NCBI RefSeq assembly: GCF_949628215.1
Contig: NC_134278.1
Span: 40,173,691-40,237,690 of the forward strand
Direction of reading: 5' to 3'
DNA length: 64,000 nt
DNA from: Phalacrocorax aristotelis
Taxonomy: Eukaryota; Chordata; Aves; Suliformes; Phalacrocoracidae
Below, piece after piece: positions 11,917 to 25,400 of the stretch. The position numbers and the translations under genes are program-made. Numbering within the stretch: the stretch's first letter is position 1; the number at the start of each line of letters is the position of its first letter. The notes beneath the pieces were generated by a model, which did no database searches, was not told the origin of the DNA, and saw only the letters and a program-made list of their open reading frames with translations.

Positions 11917-13011
11917 ATGAATTTCACGAATTGCACCACTGAAGCCAATGTGGCTGCAAAGCCAAAAACAGTAACTGAAAAGATGCTTGTTACCCTGACC
12001 TTGGCCACAATCACAACCTTGACTATGCTGCTGAATTCTGCTGTAATTGCGGCGATCTCCACAACCAAGAAGCTCCACCAGCCAGCAAATTATTTAATAT
12101 GTTCACTAGCTGTGACAGATCTCCTTGTTGCTGTTCTTGTCATGCCCTTGAGCATCACTTACATAATGATAGATAAATGGACTTTGGGATACTTCATCTG
12201 TGAGATCTGGCTTAGCGTCGACATGACCTGTTGCACGTGTTCAATCCTTCATCTGTGTGTCATTGCTCTGGACAGGTACTGGGCAATCACAGATGCTATC
12301 GAATACGCCAGGAAAAGAACAGCAAAAAGGGCTGGGTTGATGATAGTCACTGTGTGGACCATCTCCATTTTCATATCAATGCCTCCTTTGTTTTGGAGAA
12401 ATCACCACAGCGTTAATATTCCCAGTGAGTGTCGCATTCAGCATGATCATGTCATCTACACTATTTATTCCACATTTGGGGCTTTTTACATCCCCTTGAC
12501 TTTGATCCTGATCCTGTACTACAGAATTTACCACGCTGCAAAGAGCCTTTACCAAAAGCGGGGTTCAAGCCGCCACCTCAGCAACAGGAGCACCGACAGC
12601 CAAAACTCCTTTGCCAGCTGCAAGCTCACACAGACGTTCTGCGTCTCGGACTTCTCCACATCCGACCCGACAACGGAGTTTGATAAAATCAATGTGTCCA
12701 TGAGGATCCCTCCTTTCGAGAATGACCTGGACCTGACTGGCGACCGGCAGCAGATCTCCACAACGCGGGAACGAAAGGCTGCTCGCATTCTGGGGCTGAT
12801 TTTAGGTGCTTTCATTTTGTCCTGGTTGCCCTTTTTCATCAAGGAGCTGCTTGTGGGCCTCCACATTTGCACTGTCTCTCCAGAAGTAGCAGACTTCTTG
12901 ACCTGGCTGGGATATGTCAACTCCCTTATCAACCCTTTGCTATACACTAGCTTTAATGAAGATTTCAAGCTGGCTTTTAGAAAGCTCATCAGGTGTCGAG
13001 AACATACTTAA
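11917..13011 (+). CDS. HTR1E: 5-hydroxytryptamine receptor 1E (single coding exon, 364 aa)
   Basis: Class A GPCR for serotonin. By family knowledge it couples to Gi/o, lowers cAMP and sits in the neuronal plasma membrane. The whole reading frame is open at 364 residues (human 365). Seen in the translation: N-glycosylation sites at Asn2 and Asn5; seven hydrophobic segments; the amine-binding Asp at 102; Cys95 and Cys172 for the extracellular disulfide; DRY at 119-121; a long third intracellular loop at about 205-285; SWLPFF at 302-307; NPLLY at 339-343; and a C-terminal Cys360 suited to palmitoylation. The match to human HTR1E is near identical in TM3, the third loop and TM6-7, which separates it from HTR1F. 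I chose the ATG at 11917 because it aligns with the mammalian start and has A at -3. The open frame extends upstream to 11809, but only from a TTG. Confidence 0.98.
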   Translation: MNFTNCTTEANVAAKPKTVTEKMLVTLTLATITTLTMLLNSAVIAAISTTKKLHQPANYLICSLAVTDLLVAVLVMPLSITYIMIDKWTLGYFICEIWLSVDMTCCTCSILHLCVIALDRYWAITDAIEYARKRTAKRAGLMIVTVWTISIFISMPPLFWRNHHSVNIPSECRIQHDHVIYTIYSTFGAFYIPLTLILILYYRIYHAAKSLYQKRGSSRHLSNRSTDSQNSFASCKLTQTFCVSDFSTSDPTTEFDKINVSMRIPPFENDLDLTGDRQQISTTRERKAARILGLILGAFILSWLPFFIKELLVGLHICTVSPEVADFLTWLGYVNSLINPLLYTSFNEDFKLAFRKLIRCREHT

Positions 13012-13197
13012 AAGTAGTGGGAGATGATGATGATGACGTGACTCCTGGCCTTAACAACGAGCAAAGTAATTTGACTCCTGCGCCATTTCCCTTGATAAAG
13101 GGGATTTTTGTGTTTTCCTATTTGCTTGACTTATCTTTAGCCTGTAATTCGTTCTGCCGTTTTTTACCTCTAGTGTTATTCATGGTAAAGAGTTTGA

Positions 13198-13203
13198 AAT
13201 AAA
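13198..13203 (+). terminator. HTR1E first polyadenylation signal
   Basis: AATAAA 187 nt after the stop codon, followed within 30 nt by a T-rich stretch. Further AATAAA hexamers at 13414-13419 and 13532-13537 could give longer 3' UTRs. Confidence 0.6.
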
Positions 13204-15624
13204 TTTATTCTACAAAGGAACAGATTTTTTAGCAATGAAACAACAAAAAAAGAAACACGTTCAAGACATTTTGTGTAATCAGTGATTCAAGAAGCAAACA
13301 ACAATATTCACTTTTATACTTTTTTCATTTAAGAATCAAATGTCTAAATTGTTGTGCACTGTAGTAATATAAAGGCTTATAAACTGAACCCCATAAATAC
13401 ATATTCAAAAATTAATAAACACTTCATTGTCATGACAGCTAAACAGCAAATCTTTATTGTGGCGTTCTGAGAAAACTGTAACAGTCATTGGGAAGGAAAA
13501 TAACCGCCATTTCCAGCTCAGGCTAAGACAGAATAAACCATTCCTTTCTTCGGGAATATACTCCCAAAACAGAAAGCAAAGCTCAGTTCATTCCATCTAA
13601 AAATGAGTCCCATCTTGTACTCCAAAGTAATTATTTAAGTGGCTCTTTTTGTCTAAGATTCCTGATTTGTGTTCAGAGTATTGGGCAGACATCTGTGCAG
13701 TTTGTTTGGCACTTGAGAGGACACAGCTAGGAAGCGTCACACTTGTAAGAGCAGCTGCACATCTGACTGTCATGTTTTTAACACCACTAACCATATTTCT
13801 TCAGGACTCAGGCCTCATGCCTTGGTCATTTCTGGGTGGCATTATTCACTTTTGCCACACTTCACCTGGACCTTGTGGTGCAACAACCCCATGGATCGAT
13901 TGAGCTTACCCTGCTGACTTAAGCAACAGGATATCTTTTCAGCAGGCCAGCAATATAAATTAATTCAGAAATAACATCTAAAATGAAATTATATTCTGTT
14001 TGAACAGCAGCAAAAAGAAAATTAGGGAAAATAATTTTTTTTAATAGCAGTGTGCATGTCTGCCGTACCGTCATCTCACAATTCGCAATGGCATTCTTAG
14101 CTTAACCTACGATTGGGCCATCTAGCAGGATTGTTGTTCTAGGAGTCCTTCATGGAGTTACTTCCCTTGTCTTGAGAGACAGAGAGACAGTCCTTCGTAT
14201 CCGATCTTCTGTGCTTATGAAAGTTAAAATGTCCTGGTTCAGATGTTGTGGAAATAAGGATGGGAAGGGGCAAAATCAAAGCCAGAATCTGGTATTGTCC
14301 ATTAGCAACTCCTAAGCACTGTTTAAATACTGGTTATTTACCTTGAACCATAATTTTCTTCCCTGTCCATCTTTCTGGACAAATTATTTTTGAATTATAC
14401 CAATATACCATATAGAAAATATCACATACATCAACTTGACATGCAATAACAGTGAACTATAGCATGGAAGCTCCAAATCCATCAAAACAAATATTAGAGG
14501 TAGAAAAAGTGTTGTAACAGCACTGGAAGCCATCTCTGAAAAATGTTTTGAAAATTTACAAGATGACAATCATTTGTCTTACCAAGAGTCAAGGAACTGT
14601 AAGTAACATGTGAGTAATAAACTCCAGATGGAGCTGAGAAATGACATCCTTATTTCTGAGAGAAAGCGTTCAGTTGGAAAGATGCAGTGCTGCAAGCTGA
14701 GTGTAAATCAAGTCTGAAGGTGACAAAAGTGTGACCTACCACTTACCCACATGCAGTGCGATTCTGATTTAAGTACTCTAAGTTTTCCATGCGTGAGTTT
14801 AGGAGGTTGATCTCCAGCTGCCCTTCTGAAGCTATTGTCACAGCTGCCTCCTACAGCTGCCGTTGGGTTCCCTACTAGCTAACGTTAATATCTAAAAAGA
14901 GGGGAAAAAATAACCTCAGCCACTGAAAATGTCTTATAGTAAGGAAGCACAGAGATCCATTATGGTTTTTCCTTTTTGCAGCTTGCTGGAGGTGGAAACT
15001 GTTGATCGAAGCCAGGGAAGAGTGGCTTGACCCTCTCTATTTATAAAACTTCCAAAGCAGCTCCCCAGAGTACATACACTATTAGGACAAAAAATAGCCA
15101 GCAATTAAAATAAAAAATAGTATTTGTAAGAACCGCAGCAGAATATTTTCTCTTTTTTTCAGCAAGCTCAATAGAAATTACTAATAAAGAACCAGGATTG
15201 TGCATAATTTCCGCAAACCAGGTGACTACTGCAGGGAAGACAGGGCGCACAGGCAGTTGTTGCTAGAAGAGAGTAAGTTTTATTGTCCCTTGGGCAGTTC
15301 GCTGCTCTGCTACAGGAGTGCCCAGCTACAGTGATGATCAGAGAGGGAAAAGTAAATGTGCAACTCTGCCCCAGCAGACAGTTTGAGTCACCCCGAGGCA
15401 CTCAGCTAAGATGAGGCAGAAGCTGCACCCCAACCAGTTCATCTGAGGCTGTCTCTGGGGCTTGGGTTCAGCCACGAGGTGGGCTGCACCGGGGTGTTTG
15501 CTAGAAGAAGGGAAGAGGTGGGAGTGACAATGCTGGTGAAGGGTGTTTCAGAGAGGAAAACCAACAAAATGAGATAGGCTGCCACTCTGACCGCTGCTTC
15601 TAAGGGCACATCGGCACACAAAGT

Positions 15625-15720
15625 GATTTAGGTTAGAAGGGATCTCTGGAGGCCAACTAGTCCAACTTGCACTAACGACAGCACTCAAAGTGGGGCCAGC
15701 CCCACAGCTGGAGGCTGTTG
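15625..15720 (-). mobile_element. CR1 LINE 3' fragment, antisense
   Basis: GATTTAGGTTAGAAGGGATCTCTGGAGGCC with CTAGTCCAACTTGC and CACTCAAAGTGGGGCCAGC matches the antisense CR1 3' region. About 95 bp; edges approximate. Confidence 0.78.
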
Positions 15721-17619
15721 CTGGCATGCAGTGAGCAGTCATGCAAAAGTAACAGCTCAGTTAACTCCGTTGTCTATACTGATGCTCATTTAAAGCCATA
15801 AGTATGGCTGAGGGACCAGAAATGGTGAACATGACCTCCACAGCAGCTGTTGTAGGGAGGTAGAAATGTTTCAGAGACAGGTATAAAAGCTGTAAAATAC
15901 AGGAGCTGCATCATCTTCATTTCTACTAATGTCTGTCTTTCAGTATCTGATCTCCACTATTACCACTCAAACTACCAATAAGGTTGAAGACTGTATTCAG
16001 TTTTAATATTTAGAGGTAATTAACAAGAAAAAACAGATGGATGGCTAATTTTCGTGCTTCCTTGTTAAATAAAGACTCACCATTCACTGCCAGCTGACTA
16101 CTCCTTTTCTAATTAAGTCATTAGCTAAACGCAGAGCTATGTTTTCCAACAAATGCCACTAGACTGATGAAGATGTCCTGTACATTTTCCCCACGCTCAG
16201 ATTCAAAGTCAGGAACAATTTAAAGGATTATTTACTTAAAACAATTTAACTTGATAGAAATTACCTGTTGCTTTATGGAAATAAAAACTTTCACTAGTTT
16301 GGCACCACTGCTTGGCAACTTGATTTTTTTTTTCTGTGTGAAGTGCTTGCTGGTTTTACAAAGGGTTTGGAGACTTTTCCTGAACTTTGACTTCTTGTTC
16401 ATGGCAACTCCCCGTTCACACCTATCCTGGATCAGGCCCAGCCACACCACGCTCTGCAATGCAAGCTCTTCTCAGCAAGGTCTTAATGATGCATCCAAGA
16501 CCTTCATTCTACGCCCACCTTCCATAGCCTCTCTGAAACATCTTTCCTCCTCAAAGTCTTATTCTCCCTAATGCTCCCCTTGCATAGTTGTATTCCTACC
16601 TTTCCTCCTATATTTCTCAAAAGGTTTTTCCTCCCCTCGCCTCCCTGCACTGCAGCAGGGTTCATACACATCTGCCTATTTGGGCTCTCTAGTCACTTCC
16701 ATGTACTTTCTCTGCATATTGTTTCCTCCTATCTTTACACCCCCAACTCACCATCCTGCCTTTGGGTTTCTGACTCTCTCTAATCCCTAAATTTATCATG
16801 GTCCTACTGGAGTGAATCCCCGCTCTCTTCCCCATCTCAGTACTGTTATGAGGATTCCCACGACTGTGGGTGTTCAAGTCTGTCAGGTTTTGCTGTGTCT
16901 TACATGTGTCCAGGCGATATCCAGAAGATTTTCGCTCTGTGTAAGCAGCCAGTGCTTTGGAGTGAGTTCATACATCCCTAGCTCTGAAGACTGCACATAT
17001 CAACCAGTTGGCCTCCCCAAAAGACATACTCTTCAAATGCTATTTTACCTGCTATTTTTATCTTGTCACCCTCCTTCTGTACCCTATCTTTGTTGTTCCC
17101 TTTCTAACACATTAAAATTGACCCTCATATTATCATTTTAGGGACCTGTATCTTCACTTTCGGGGACCTGCACCTGCATGGGTAACTCAGGTTGCACTCA
17201 GCTTCTGCTTTTTCTGCTTGTGACAACCTCAGCTCTCTTCTCTGCAAGCTTTGTCTTCACCACCTCCATACAGTGCAACCTCTCTCCTGTTGCTTGGAGC
17301 TGATGTTTTTTTCCTTCTCAAACCCACTTCTGACATGACTCCTGAAAGGAAAACAGTCAACATGGGCAGTGGAAGAATTATTGTGCATGTATCATTTGTA
17401 CTTTTTCTCCACCTTTCCCAAATAGATCACATCATCTCCTGAGGTGACCTATCTCTCTCTAGTGCATAACACATCCTAGACACAACAAAAACATGTTAAG
17501 AGCTACGTATGTCCCAAGGGACTTAGACCTGGCTCATCCACGCTGCTTTAAACCTTGGGGGTTCCCCACCACAATGATGTACTAAGCTGTTCACAGCACG
17601 TCAGAGAGATGATGGGATT

Positions 17620-17642
17620 GAACTTTCCAAATGGGAAAGTTC
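17620..17642. repeat. Inverted repeat with 9-bp arms, 5-nt loop
   Basis: GAACTTTCC (17620-17628) and GGAAAGTTC (17634-17642), perfectly complementary. Confidence 0.75.
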
Positions 17643-20600
17643 GTCCCTGTTTCACCAAGTTTATGTAAAAAGCTGCCACTATTCAGACTTCACTGCCATG
17701 TATCTGAGCTCTCCAGTTTTCCATAGTTGCCACTTCTTATTTTTCTATACTGCCAGCAGACTCTGTCCTTTGCATGTACCAGAAGGGAATATAAAAAAAT
17801 GTGGCTTTACCTGGTGAAGATGTTAAAAGAATAAGGGAATCTTTTATAAGGTTTCTGTTTCCACTCGTCTGTTTTCAACCCCAGTTATCAAAAAGTAAAC
17901 AGCATTGCAGTGTTGAGGGGAAATACAGCACAAGTGCAGACACTGTTCTTGTGCCTGCATATTGTTTAATCATTGTAAATATCAGTAACAGACAGGCAGG
18001 TTTATGTTCATCTTTTACATACCCAGATGATTTGTATGAAGAATTATCTTAAATTGCTTTATTGTTTAAGTGGACAAAGTAAATATTGTGATATCTTTTA
18101 TTAGTCTAGCCAATATATTACACGTTGTATTTCATAAGGGTCCCATACAACACATACTCCCTTTGTAATTGCTATCTGTTTTTCTCTTAAGGCCAAAAAG
18201 AATAAAATTTTAAAATATTATCTGAGTTTGCATAAATTACAGGTTCATCAGCTGTACAATTATTCTTTAACATTCTCTATTTTATGCTATGCATGTAGTA
18301 ATGTCAGTATTGCTCCCTTCCCGCCACCCCACCCCCAGCCACTGCCAGGGGATTTTTACTTTTTCATTAATCCAATGTAGGTGATCACATGTAAATGGTA
18401 TTATATGATGAAATTACTCCTTCCCACTCAGTCTAAATTATCCATTTGCTACATTCAAATTAATGTAAACTGGAAATGATATCCTGCCAGTCCTATCAGC
18501 CCTAGAGAAAATTTATAAATTTCTCATGGTTTCACGTGTCGCCACCCAAGTATGCAATTAACTCCACTGCAGATCACTGTTTGGTAAGTGTGATTGGGAA
18601 GAATTCTGCTAACGTCTATAAGCACTGCATCACTCCTTAAGGGTAAACTTTTAGTGTTGCTACTTAAGTAGAAGATTTAACCATGAGCAAGCTGTGGGGA
18701 AAAAAGCATATACTAGCAAATGATATGAACCTCTGCTCAAAGACCTAAGGAAGAATGGTTTCATCTTTTTTCCTTCTTCATCACTTTCCTCCTTACCTCA
18801 CAATTTCCTGGTCTGTGGCTCCTGTTCATTAATTTTTCCCTCCTTTTCTTCTCTCTCTCTTTTTCCTTTCCTTTGCTGCCTTCCTCAGCACCACAGTGGC
18901 ATCTAGTAACCTGTAGCAAGAAGCAAGGCTACTTTGTGCTGTGTAGATACACACCGCCTAAGCATCACTCTGCTCTTGATTTTAGGAAATCGGGTTTGCA
19001 GGCTCTGTTCCATGGCACTGCTCTGCACAGCCTCTGCAACTGTTTTACTGTAGTTTTACTACAAATCAGATTTCTAACGCACGTCAAGATTCTTCCAAAT
19101 GAAAGATGCTGCGTAACACACCACAATGTCTTCCCATGTGTCATGATTTTTTAAGATGTCTTTTTAATAATTCTCTCTCTTCTCCTCTCCCATGAGTCTT
19201 CTATAAGAAAGTAAAGCCACAGCTCGTATGGTTCCCAGATGCAATAAGCAGTGTTGGAAATGCCTCCCTGCGCCACTGCACTACTTCCCCCCCACCCCCA
19301 TACTTCACCCTCTTCCAGTTGCTTGCACTGCATTCTTAAAATACATTAGCATATAGATCAGCTCTCTGAAGTGTTTGTGGATTAATTTCCTGCATGACAA
19401 ATTCTCAACCTCGTTCTCTCATTTCTATCTGGTGCAAGATCCCATGTCATTGGGGTACTCAAATTTTCTAAAGCACTATGTCTCCCATACTCATTTCTTA
19501 CGCCACATGACTTCAAATGGACACATTTCTAGCAGGAGAGGCATAAAGCACTGTCTCCTTGCAACTATGCTTTACAAAAGATGCATATTTTGCCAATTAA
19601 GAAACAAAATATAAGTTCTGGGAAGAGGGAGGACAGAATTCCTATTCCTTTGTAAACTGTTGTTTTGCACCTAATTTGAAATGATTCAGCTTCTGGTTAT
19701 TAATTTTAAAGGAGCACTAAGAAACAAAACATGAAATGAGATGTGCATGCCTAAAATACCTGCAACAAGCAGAGTGACCTTCCAGTGAATTGTACAATTA
19801 GAAATTGTTTCTCTTCAACGCTTTCTGCAACGACCTCTTCAGGGGAATAGAAAGTTCCACACAAATGACTTCGACTTCTGCGATGCCACTAGAAATATCT
19901 CAGTCCTTTATAGGAAGAACAGCCTGCCAAGCTGCTAGAGTGCTGGGATAAGCCTCAACAAGTTTATTTCTCCAATAAATAAAAAATCAGGCTAACACCT
20001 CCAGCTTGAGAATTTTTAAACCGGAGAATCTTACCACTGAAATAAAGTCTATCAGCTAGAGTTTTACTTTTATTCATACATATGTCAGTGCAATTCTGCA
20101 TTGGTTTATTGCTAAGTCTGCATATGAGAAATAAAAAGAATCACTTTTTAAATTCAGAGTAACAAGAAGATACTCTGTCTCTCATATTTGCAGTTCCAGG
20201 AAAACATTTTTGTATTATGACTGGATGGTCATTCTAAAGCATGCAGAAATAAAAAAATTAATCCAATTAGGTCACAGAAGTTAATCTACAACTGCAAAAT
20301 TAAGCATGGTTGTCTTGGTCCAATGCTTGCATATACACGCAGGTCACAGATCATAATCCTTTAATTTTTCACTACAGCAGTTTCAGTTCTTGCTCAAGAG
20401 CAGGTTATCTGTGGTTTTAATTAAGATCAGTAGGAGGCTGTACCCCTTCCTACCATGCATGCAGAGACCATGAGCAGGAAGGGGATTGAGACCCAGAGCT
20501 TCATGGCTGGCAGAGGCTGCGCCTTGTCTTTCCCTGCACACTGGGGACACGGAGTCACCGCTATCACCTGCCTTCCTCAGAGCCCAGTCTGCCCCAGCCA

Positions 20601-22439
20601 AACTGCTGCTTCCACCTTCATCCAGGGGACTGAGGGCACCTCTGACCAAAATAAAAGGGGGGGGTGTGAAGGACAGCACACCAGGTCTCCCCTGGGCTGT
20701 GCACTAAGCAAGTGGCCAGAGTTGTGTCCCACATCCCCATTACACCAGCAGGTGTGTGACAGAGCAGGACAGGCATCTGGACAGGCAACAGACTGCGAAC
20801 AAGCTGCTGGCATGAGCATCACACCCCAGGCACCTCTCAGCGAGGCACAGCTCCCAAAGCAGCTGCTGTCCCTTTCCCCGCAGCATGGCCCAGCACACCA
20901 AACCTGCTCCATGCCAGTGGCTCCACTCAGATCTGCAGCAGAAACCCCTGGGAGAGCAGACCTGCCTGGACTGAGCACATGCTACTACATCCCTGCTACT
21001 TTAATCCAGCCTGTACAGCAAGTTACAGCAAGGCATACAACAGCAAGGCCTAAGCATTGTCCCTCATGGGGCTGTACTCATGTGTCAGCCCATGCAAAAG
21101 CTTGGGCCATAGCATCTTGACCAGATGTACCCCAGTTAATGTAGAAAGGACACATTAGCTCGTGTTACAGGGATGCTTTTGCTTTGCTCAGTTGACTAGC
21201 TTTATTTTCGCCACCAAACTCCTCTTCACACTGCAGGGAGGCACATACTCCGTGGGCAGTAACAGACCAACTCAGGTGGTAAAACAGCCACACCAGGGAC
21301 AGTTTCTAAGCCTCCCCATTCCCTAAAGCAGACTAACAAGTCCCGGTTTCCGCAGAGCAAAACACTACTAGGCAGGAGATTCAAACCCACAGTAAAAGAG
21401 AAAATTGCCATCCTCCTCCTCCACCAGTCCTAGTACAGACACCACAGTGACTGCTTGGACTAACAGAGATGTTACTGAGATCAAACCTAGCCCACACACA
21501 GAAAGCCAAGCCACACAGTGGCCATGCCAGCCAGTACTCATCACCAAGACATTTAAAAGGTTGTGTTGACAAAACTGAAGGAGAGGCTGATAACATCCAC
21601 CACTCAGTGACACCATTAACCCCCAAGCACCGCAGCTGGGCTTCCCAACACCTCACATAGCAGCCACCAATGTTCACAAAAGCAACAATTACCAAGGCCT
21701 TACCAGTCTTTAAAGGGCCTACTGTGGTGGCAGCAACTTCTCAGCTCAGCACCTAGCTTGAACAGCTGAAGAAATGCAATAGAAGAGATCAAATGTCCTT
21801 TCTCCCCCCAGGCTGGGGAACTGCAAGCTGGTACCACTGCAGCCCCAAAGCATCCACAGACATGTAACTTTGCTGTTCTCCACCCTGCAGGTGGGCACAA
21901 GTATGGAATAGGGGAGTTTTGGTCACAGCTGATAGCTTAGCTCACCTTAAACACACCATATGGCAACCACCAAGAGCAGCCGTGCACTCAGCAGCCATCA
22001 GGCATGTAAAAGCACATGAAATAGCTCATGGGGGACAGAGAGCACTGAGCAGCTCCTGCTGGCTATCCTGGCTAATTGACATCCTCTCGCCTCCTTCCAC
22101 ATCCCTGTTTTATCCTTTTCCTCTCCTTCTTTGGAAAAACCAATCATTACTGATGGATCCTGATGGAGCTAGCACTGTTATCCCAAGTCAATGGTGATGA
22201 CTAACAGCACGTAGAGGCTGGAGGTCCTCTGGGCCAACTGCACTCCCTTTGAAGATTACAGTTATTTCTATATTGAAGAAACAGCCTGTAGGGTATCTTC
22301 TAAAGGAGAATTGCTTTTAGAGGACAAAATTTTGAGATGTTCAGGAGCATGGTGATCTGCTTGCCATGTTAATTTTTTATATATTGTAAACCCATAAAAT
22401 TTGGGGAACTGGATCCAAATACACACAAGTCAGTGGTAG

Positions 22440-22467
22440 ACCTGGTACTGTCTACCTGGTACTGTCT
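22440..22467. repeat. Exact tandem duplication, 2 x 14 bp
   Basis: ACCTGGTACTGTCT occurs twice in direct succession. Confidence 0.88.
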
Positions 22468-25400
22468 TCAACTACCTTTGAATCAGTCTCCTGATGCACA
22501 AAATTTGGAGCTACTTTTGAAGGTTGCTTGAAAATTTGACTTATAATCTGTCTTTCCAAGTTAAAATAACCAGCTAAGTCTGAATGCTGATTATTTTAGA
22601 TGAGATGAGATGTCTTGATTCCACCTCTCCACTTCCTCCCTCTTCCAGACATTCATCCCCTGTCCTGTTGGCCTAATATTTTACTCTGAACTATTACCTT
22701 TTGGGTGGGTCAGTTTGACTTCAGCAGCAGCATGTAGGTACATGTACATTCCCCAACTAGTTAACCGAAAGCCATAGCAAACATAAGCAGTAGGACCTGA
22801 AACACCAGCAGAGGTAGAATGTACCCAGGATGAGGGTTGATTTGGCTCCTGATTTGGTCCCTACATGTCCTCCTTGTATTTCTCAGCAAGTCTATATCTC
22901 TGCAAAAGCACTCTGCATTTTGTGGTACTCGGAGATCAACACTTCTGTCATTGGAGTGACAGGGAAAACGCTAAGCAAGCTGAAAAAGTGACAGGTGAAA
23001 TGTATTATGCTTTTACATATATATGTGCACCATTAGGGACAGAACTACCATCAGCAGCATGAAAACCACAGGCTGCTGTCATCTGAGCTAAAAGGCATAC
23101 TTCTCTAATAAGAAGTCTTGCCTCCTTGGCAGGTCAGCAGCTGGAGGCAGATGTAACTTCACACCCCCACAAAGACCCCTGGCACAGGAGCCAGGGATGG
23201 GCTGCCCAGCCCCAGCTCCAGCCCTGATATTAGGCTGTCACAGAGCAGACAGGCACTGCACTGCCACCCCCACAGCACTTGTACAGACGCTCCACTCACC
23301 TTGAACACTGACACAGCTCAAGTCTGGGTTTAATTCACAGTTGTTGTGTATTGTCTTCCTCTGCATAGGAGTGTGACTGCAGAGTGGAGATGATACATTG
23401 CAGGGAAAAGAGAGGTATGGAAGTGAACCTCCTGCCAAAGCCTGTTCCTCATTTGTCCAGCTGCAATGGACTTTGCCACGGGGCTGGAGGCCCCAAGGAA
23501 GCTGGATGCAGGGCTATGCATCCTGCTCTGTCATGTGCTATAAGCTAGAGAAACAACACTTTTACCTATACCAAGTTCGACTTTGTTTTCCCCCTTGCAA
23601 CTGACATCACGTATTTTCTATGACATCGCTGAAAAGCTTGATTAGAAGAGGCAGCCAGCGACCGACCCCACCAGAAACACCTCGCTGGGTTCAAAAGCAC
23701 AGCCGCCAGCCACAGAGGCACGTCGGTGTCAGTACCCTGCACCAGTGCAGGCAGAGGGAAGGCAGCGGCTGCACACCAGCACCCACAGCTGAAAAATTCT
23801 ATTTCGCAGGACGGCCATGAGACAGCCACCTTCAGAAAACACTCTTAAACACCCAGCTTGCTTTGTAGTGCAAACAAGTGCCTGTGTCAGAGCTACAGCA
23901 CCCTGAGGGGAGTTCAGGCTGAAAAAGGAAAGCTACTGTTTATTAACTACTAAGTTTTGTTTATTAGGACGGTTTATTTCACAAACAGGCTTCGAACATA
24001 ATTTTTTAGACATCTAATTTGCCAAAACATTATCAAAAATTAACATGCACAAGCCTAAAGATCAGGCCAATACCATTTAAAATGTTCATTCAAAGCAGCA
24101 GAAAACCAATATTTTTAAAGGCATTTTGAGCCAAGTAGAAGGAAACAGCCAGGGGTGCTCTGGAGATGAATCTGTTCCCATAGGCCTTCACTTATGTTGA
24201 TGAACTGCCTCTGTGCTCTAACCTTCCCAGTTACTTTACACAGAATACTTTCCAATGGTAGTTTTCTGGCTTTTAACCAACTTAGTACACATGTTGTTGT
24301 TTTCACTGCTCATCAGGTGTGTTAGGCACACAGTTCTTCACATCAGTCTTTTCATTTTTCCTGGTAACCCACAATTTCATAATCTTTTTAACCTATCTAT
24401 CATTTTATGTAGGGTGATTGACAAGTGAGCATCTTGAGAAGCCACATTAATTAAAGAGCAAAAATCAAAAGCTTCCATAGCTATAACAAACTCTCATTGG
24501 CTCTAAAGTAGCTTCACCACTTTTTTTCCTAATTCCTGCCAACACAATTGCTACATTACGCTTTACAGGAAGCTCATTTTCTTGCTAGAACAGGAAATGT
24601 AGTACTGGCTTTCTGGGCTACAGAAATTTCAATGATCCAAAGCCTTTTGGTACCCAATTCATGAACACTTTGTTTTCTAAAGACAAAAATTAAAGTTCTG
24701 ATTATTTCATGTAACCCTCTGCTTAAAAAGGAGAGAGTGTAAAGCTCAGTTGCTCTTCGATATCAGATGCAACATGAGTTGAAATGCCAAATGGTCAAGG
24801 CTGCCTCATATCCCCAGCCTAATGAGGCTGAGCTTGGGACCACAAAAGGGATATCAGGGAGTGTCCGGAATGGAGACAGACAGGATGGGATCTGGCTGCA
24901 TTTGAAGACAGCCAAATGAATGTATCCTGAGAAACTCCTACATGTGCGCTGTGTTTTTCTGCTCCCATTACAGCCAAGAGAGATCTGTCCAACACAGCCT
25001 TTGGAGTCAGGGGTTGTGATTCTTTTCGTCCTGGAAGGGACACCTGCACCAGGCATGACACAGGCCTCACAGATCTGTACCTTTGCAAAGCAACAGCAGG
25101 ACAATTTAGGGCACCTCAGGTATCACTAGATGCCTACCTGTGGGCAACTGAATTAAGCCCTAGATTCTCACTTGGCTCCACTGGGAGCTTGGACTGCTCC
25201 CTTGTCTGCAGGCAACTGCACATACACACTTGAAACACAATCATCCAAGAATGAGTTTTCTAGTTTGACCATTTTAAAATAAAGTCTTTAAAAAACACCC
25301 TCTGTGTGAACAGCCCATCTTCTAGGGAGAGATAGTTTTCTTGGTTTTCCCACTAAGCACTTTCTTTGAATCACATAAAGGTATTTTCTACTTCACTTCT

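Larger units (their letters stand above)
11741..13220 (+). other. HTR1E: HTR1E coding exon with UTRs
   Basis: Inferred terminal exon of HTR1E. Its left edge is a strong 3' splice site: a CTAAC branch motif at 11715-11719, then a T-rich tract, then AG at 11739-11740. This fits the human gene, where one non-coding exon lies far upstream. The 176-nt 5' UTR in this exon carries three upstream ORFs. The right edge is set by the first AATAAA at 13198-13203 and is approximate; later signals could extend the 3' UTR by about 220-340 nt. No HTR1E 5' exon could be identified in the window. Confidence 0.75.

Noticed and set aside
12549-12989. 146-codon minus-strand ORF across the 3' half of HTR1E
   Set aside because: Antisense shadow of the receptor frame; no independent feature.
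20455-21120. 221-codon ORF as a protein-coding gene
   Set aside because: Starts with ATG but shows no domain, signal peptide or membrane segment, and overlaps an equally open opposite-strand frame; composition explains it.
22200-22260. Possible CR1 scrap (GGAGGTCCTCTGGGCCAACT)
   Set aside because: The match is too short and the order of the blocks is only partly right.
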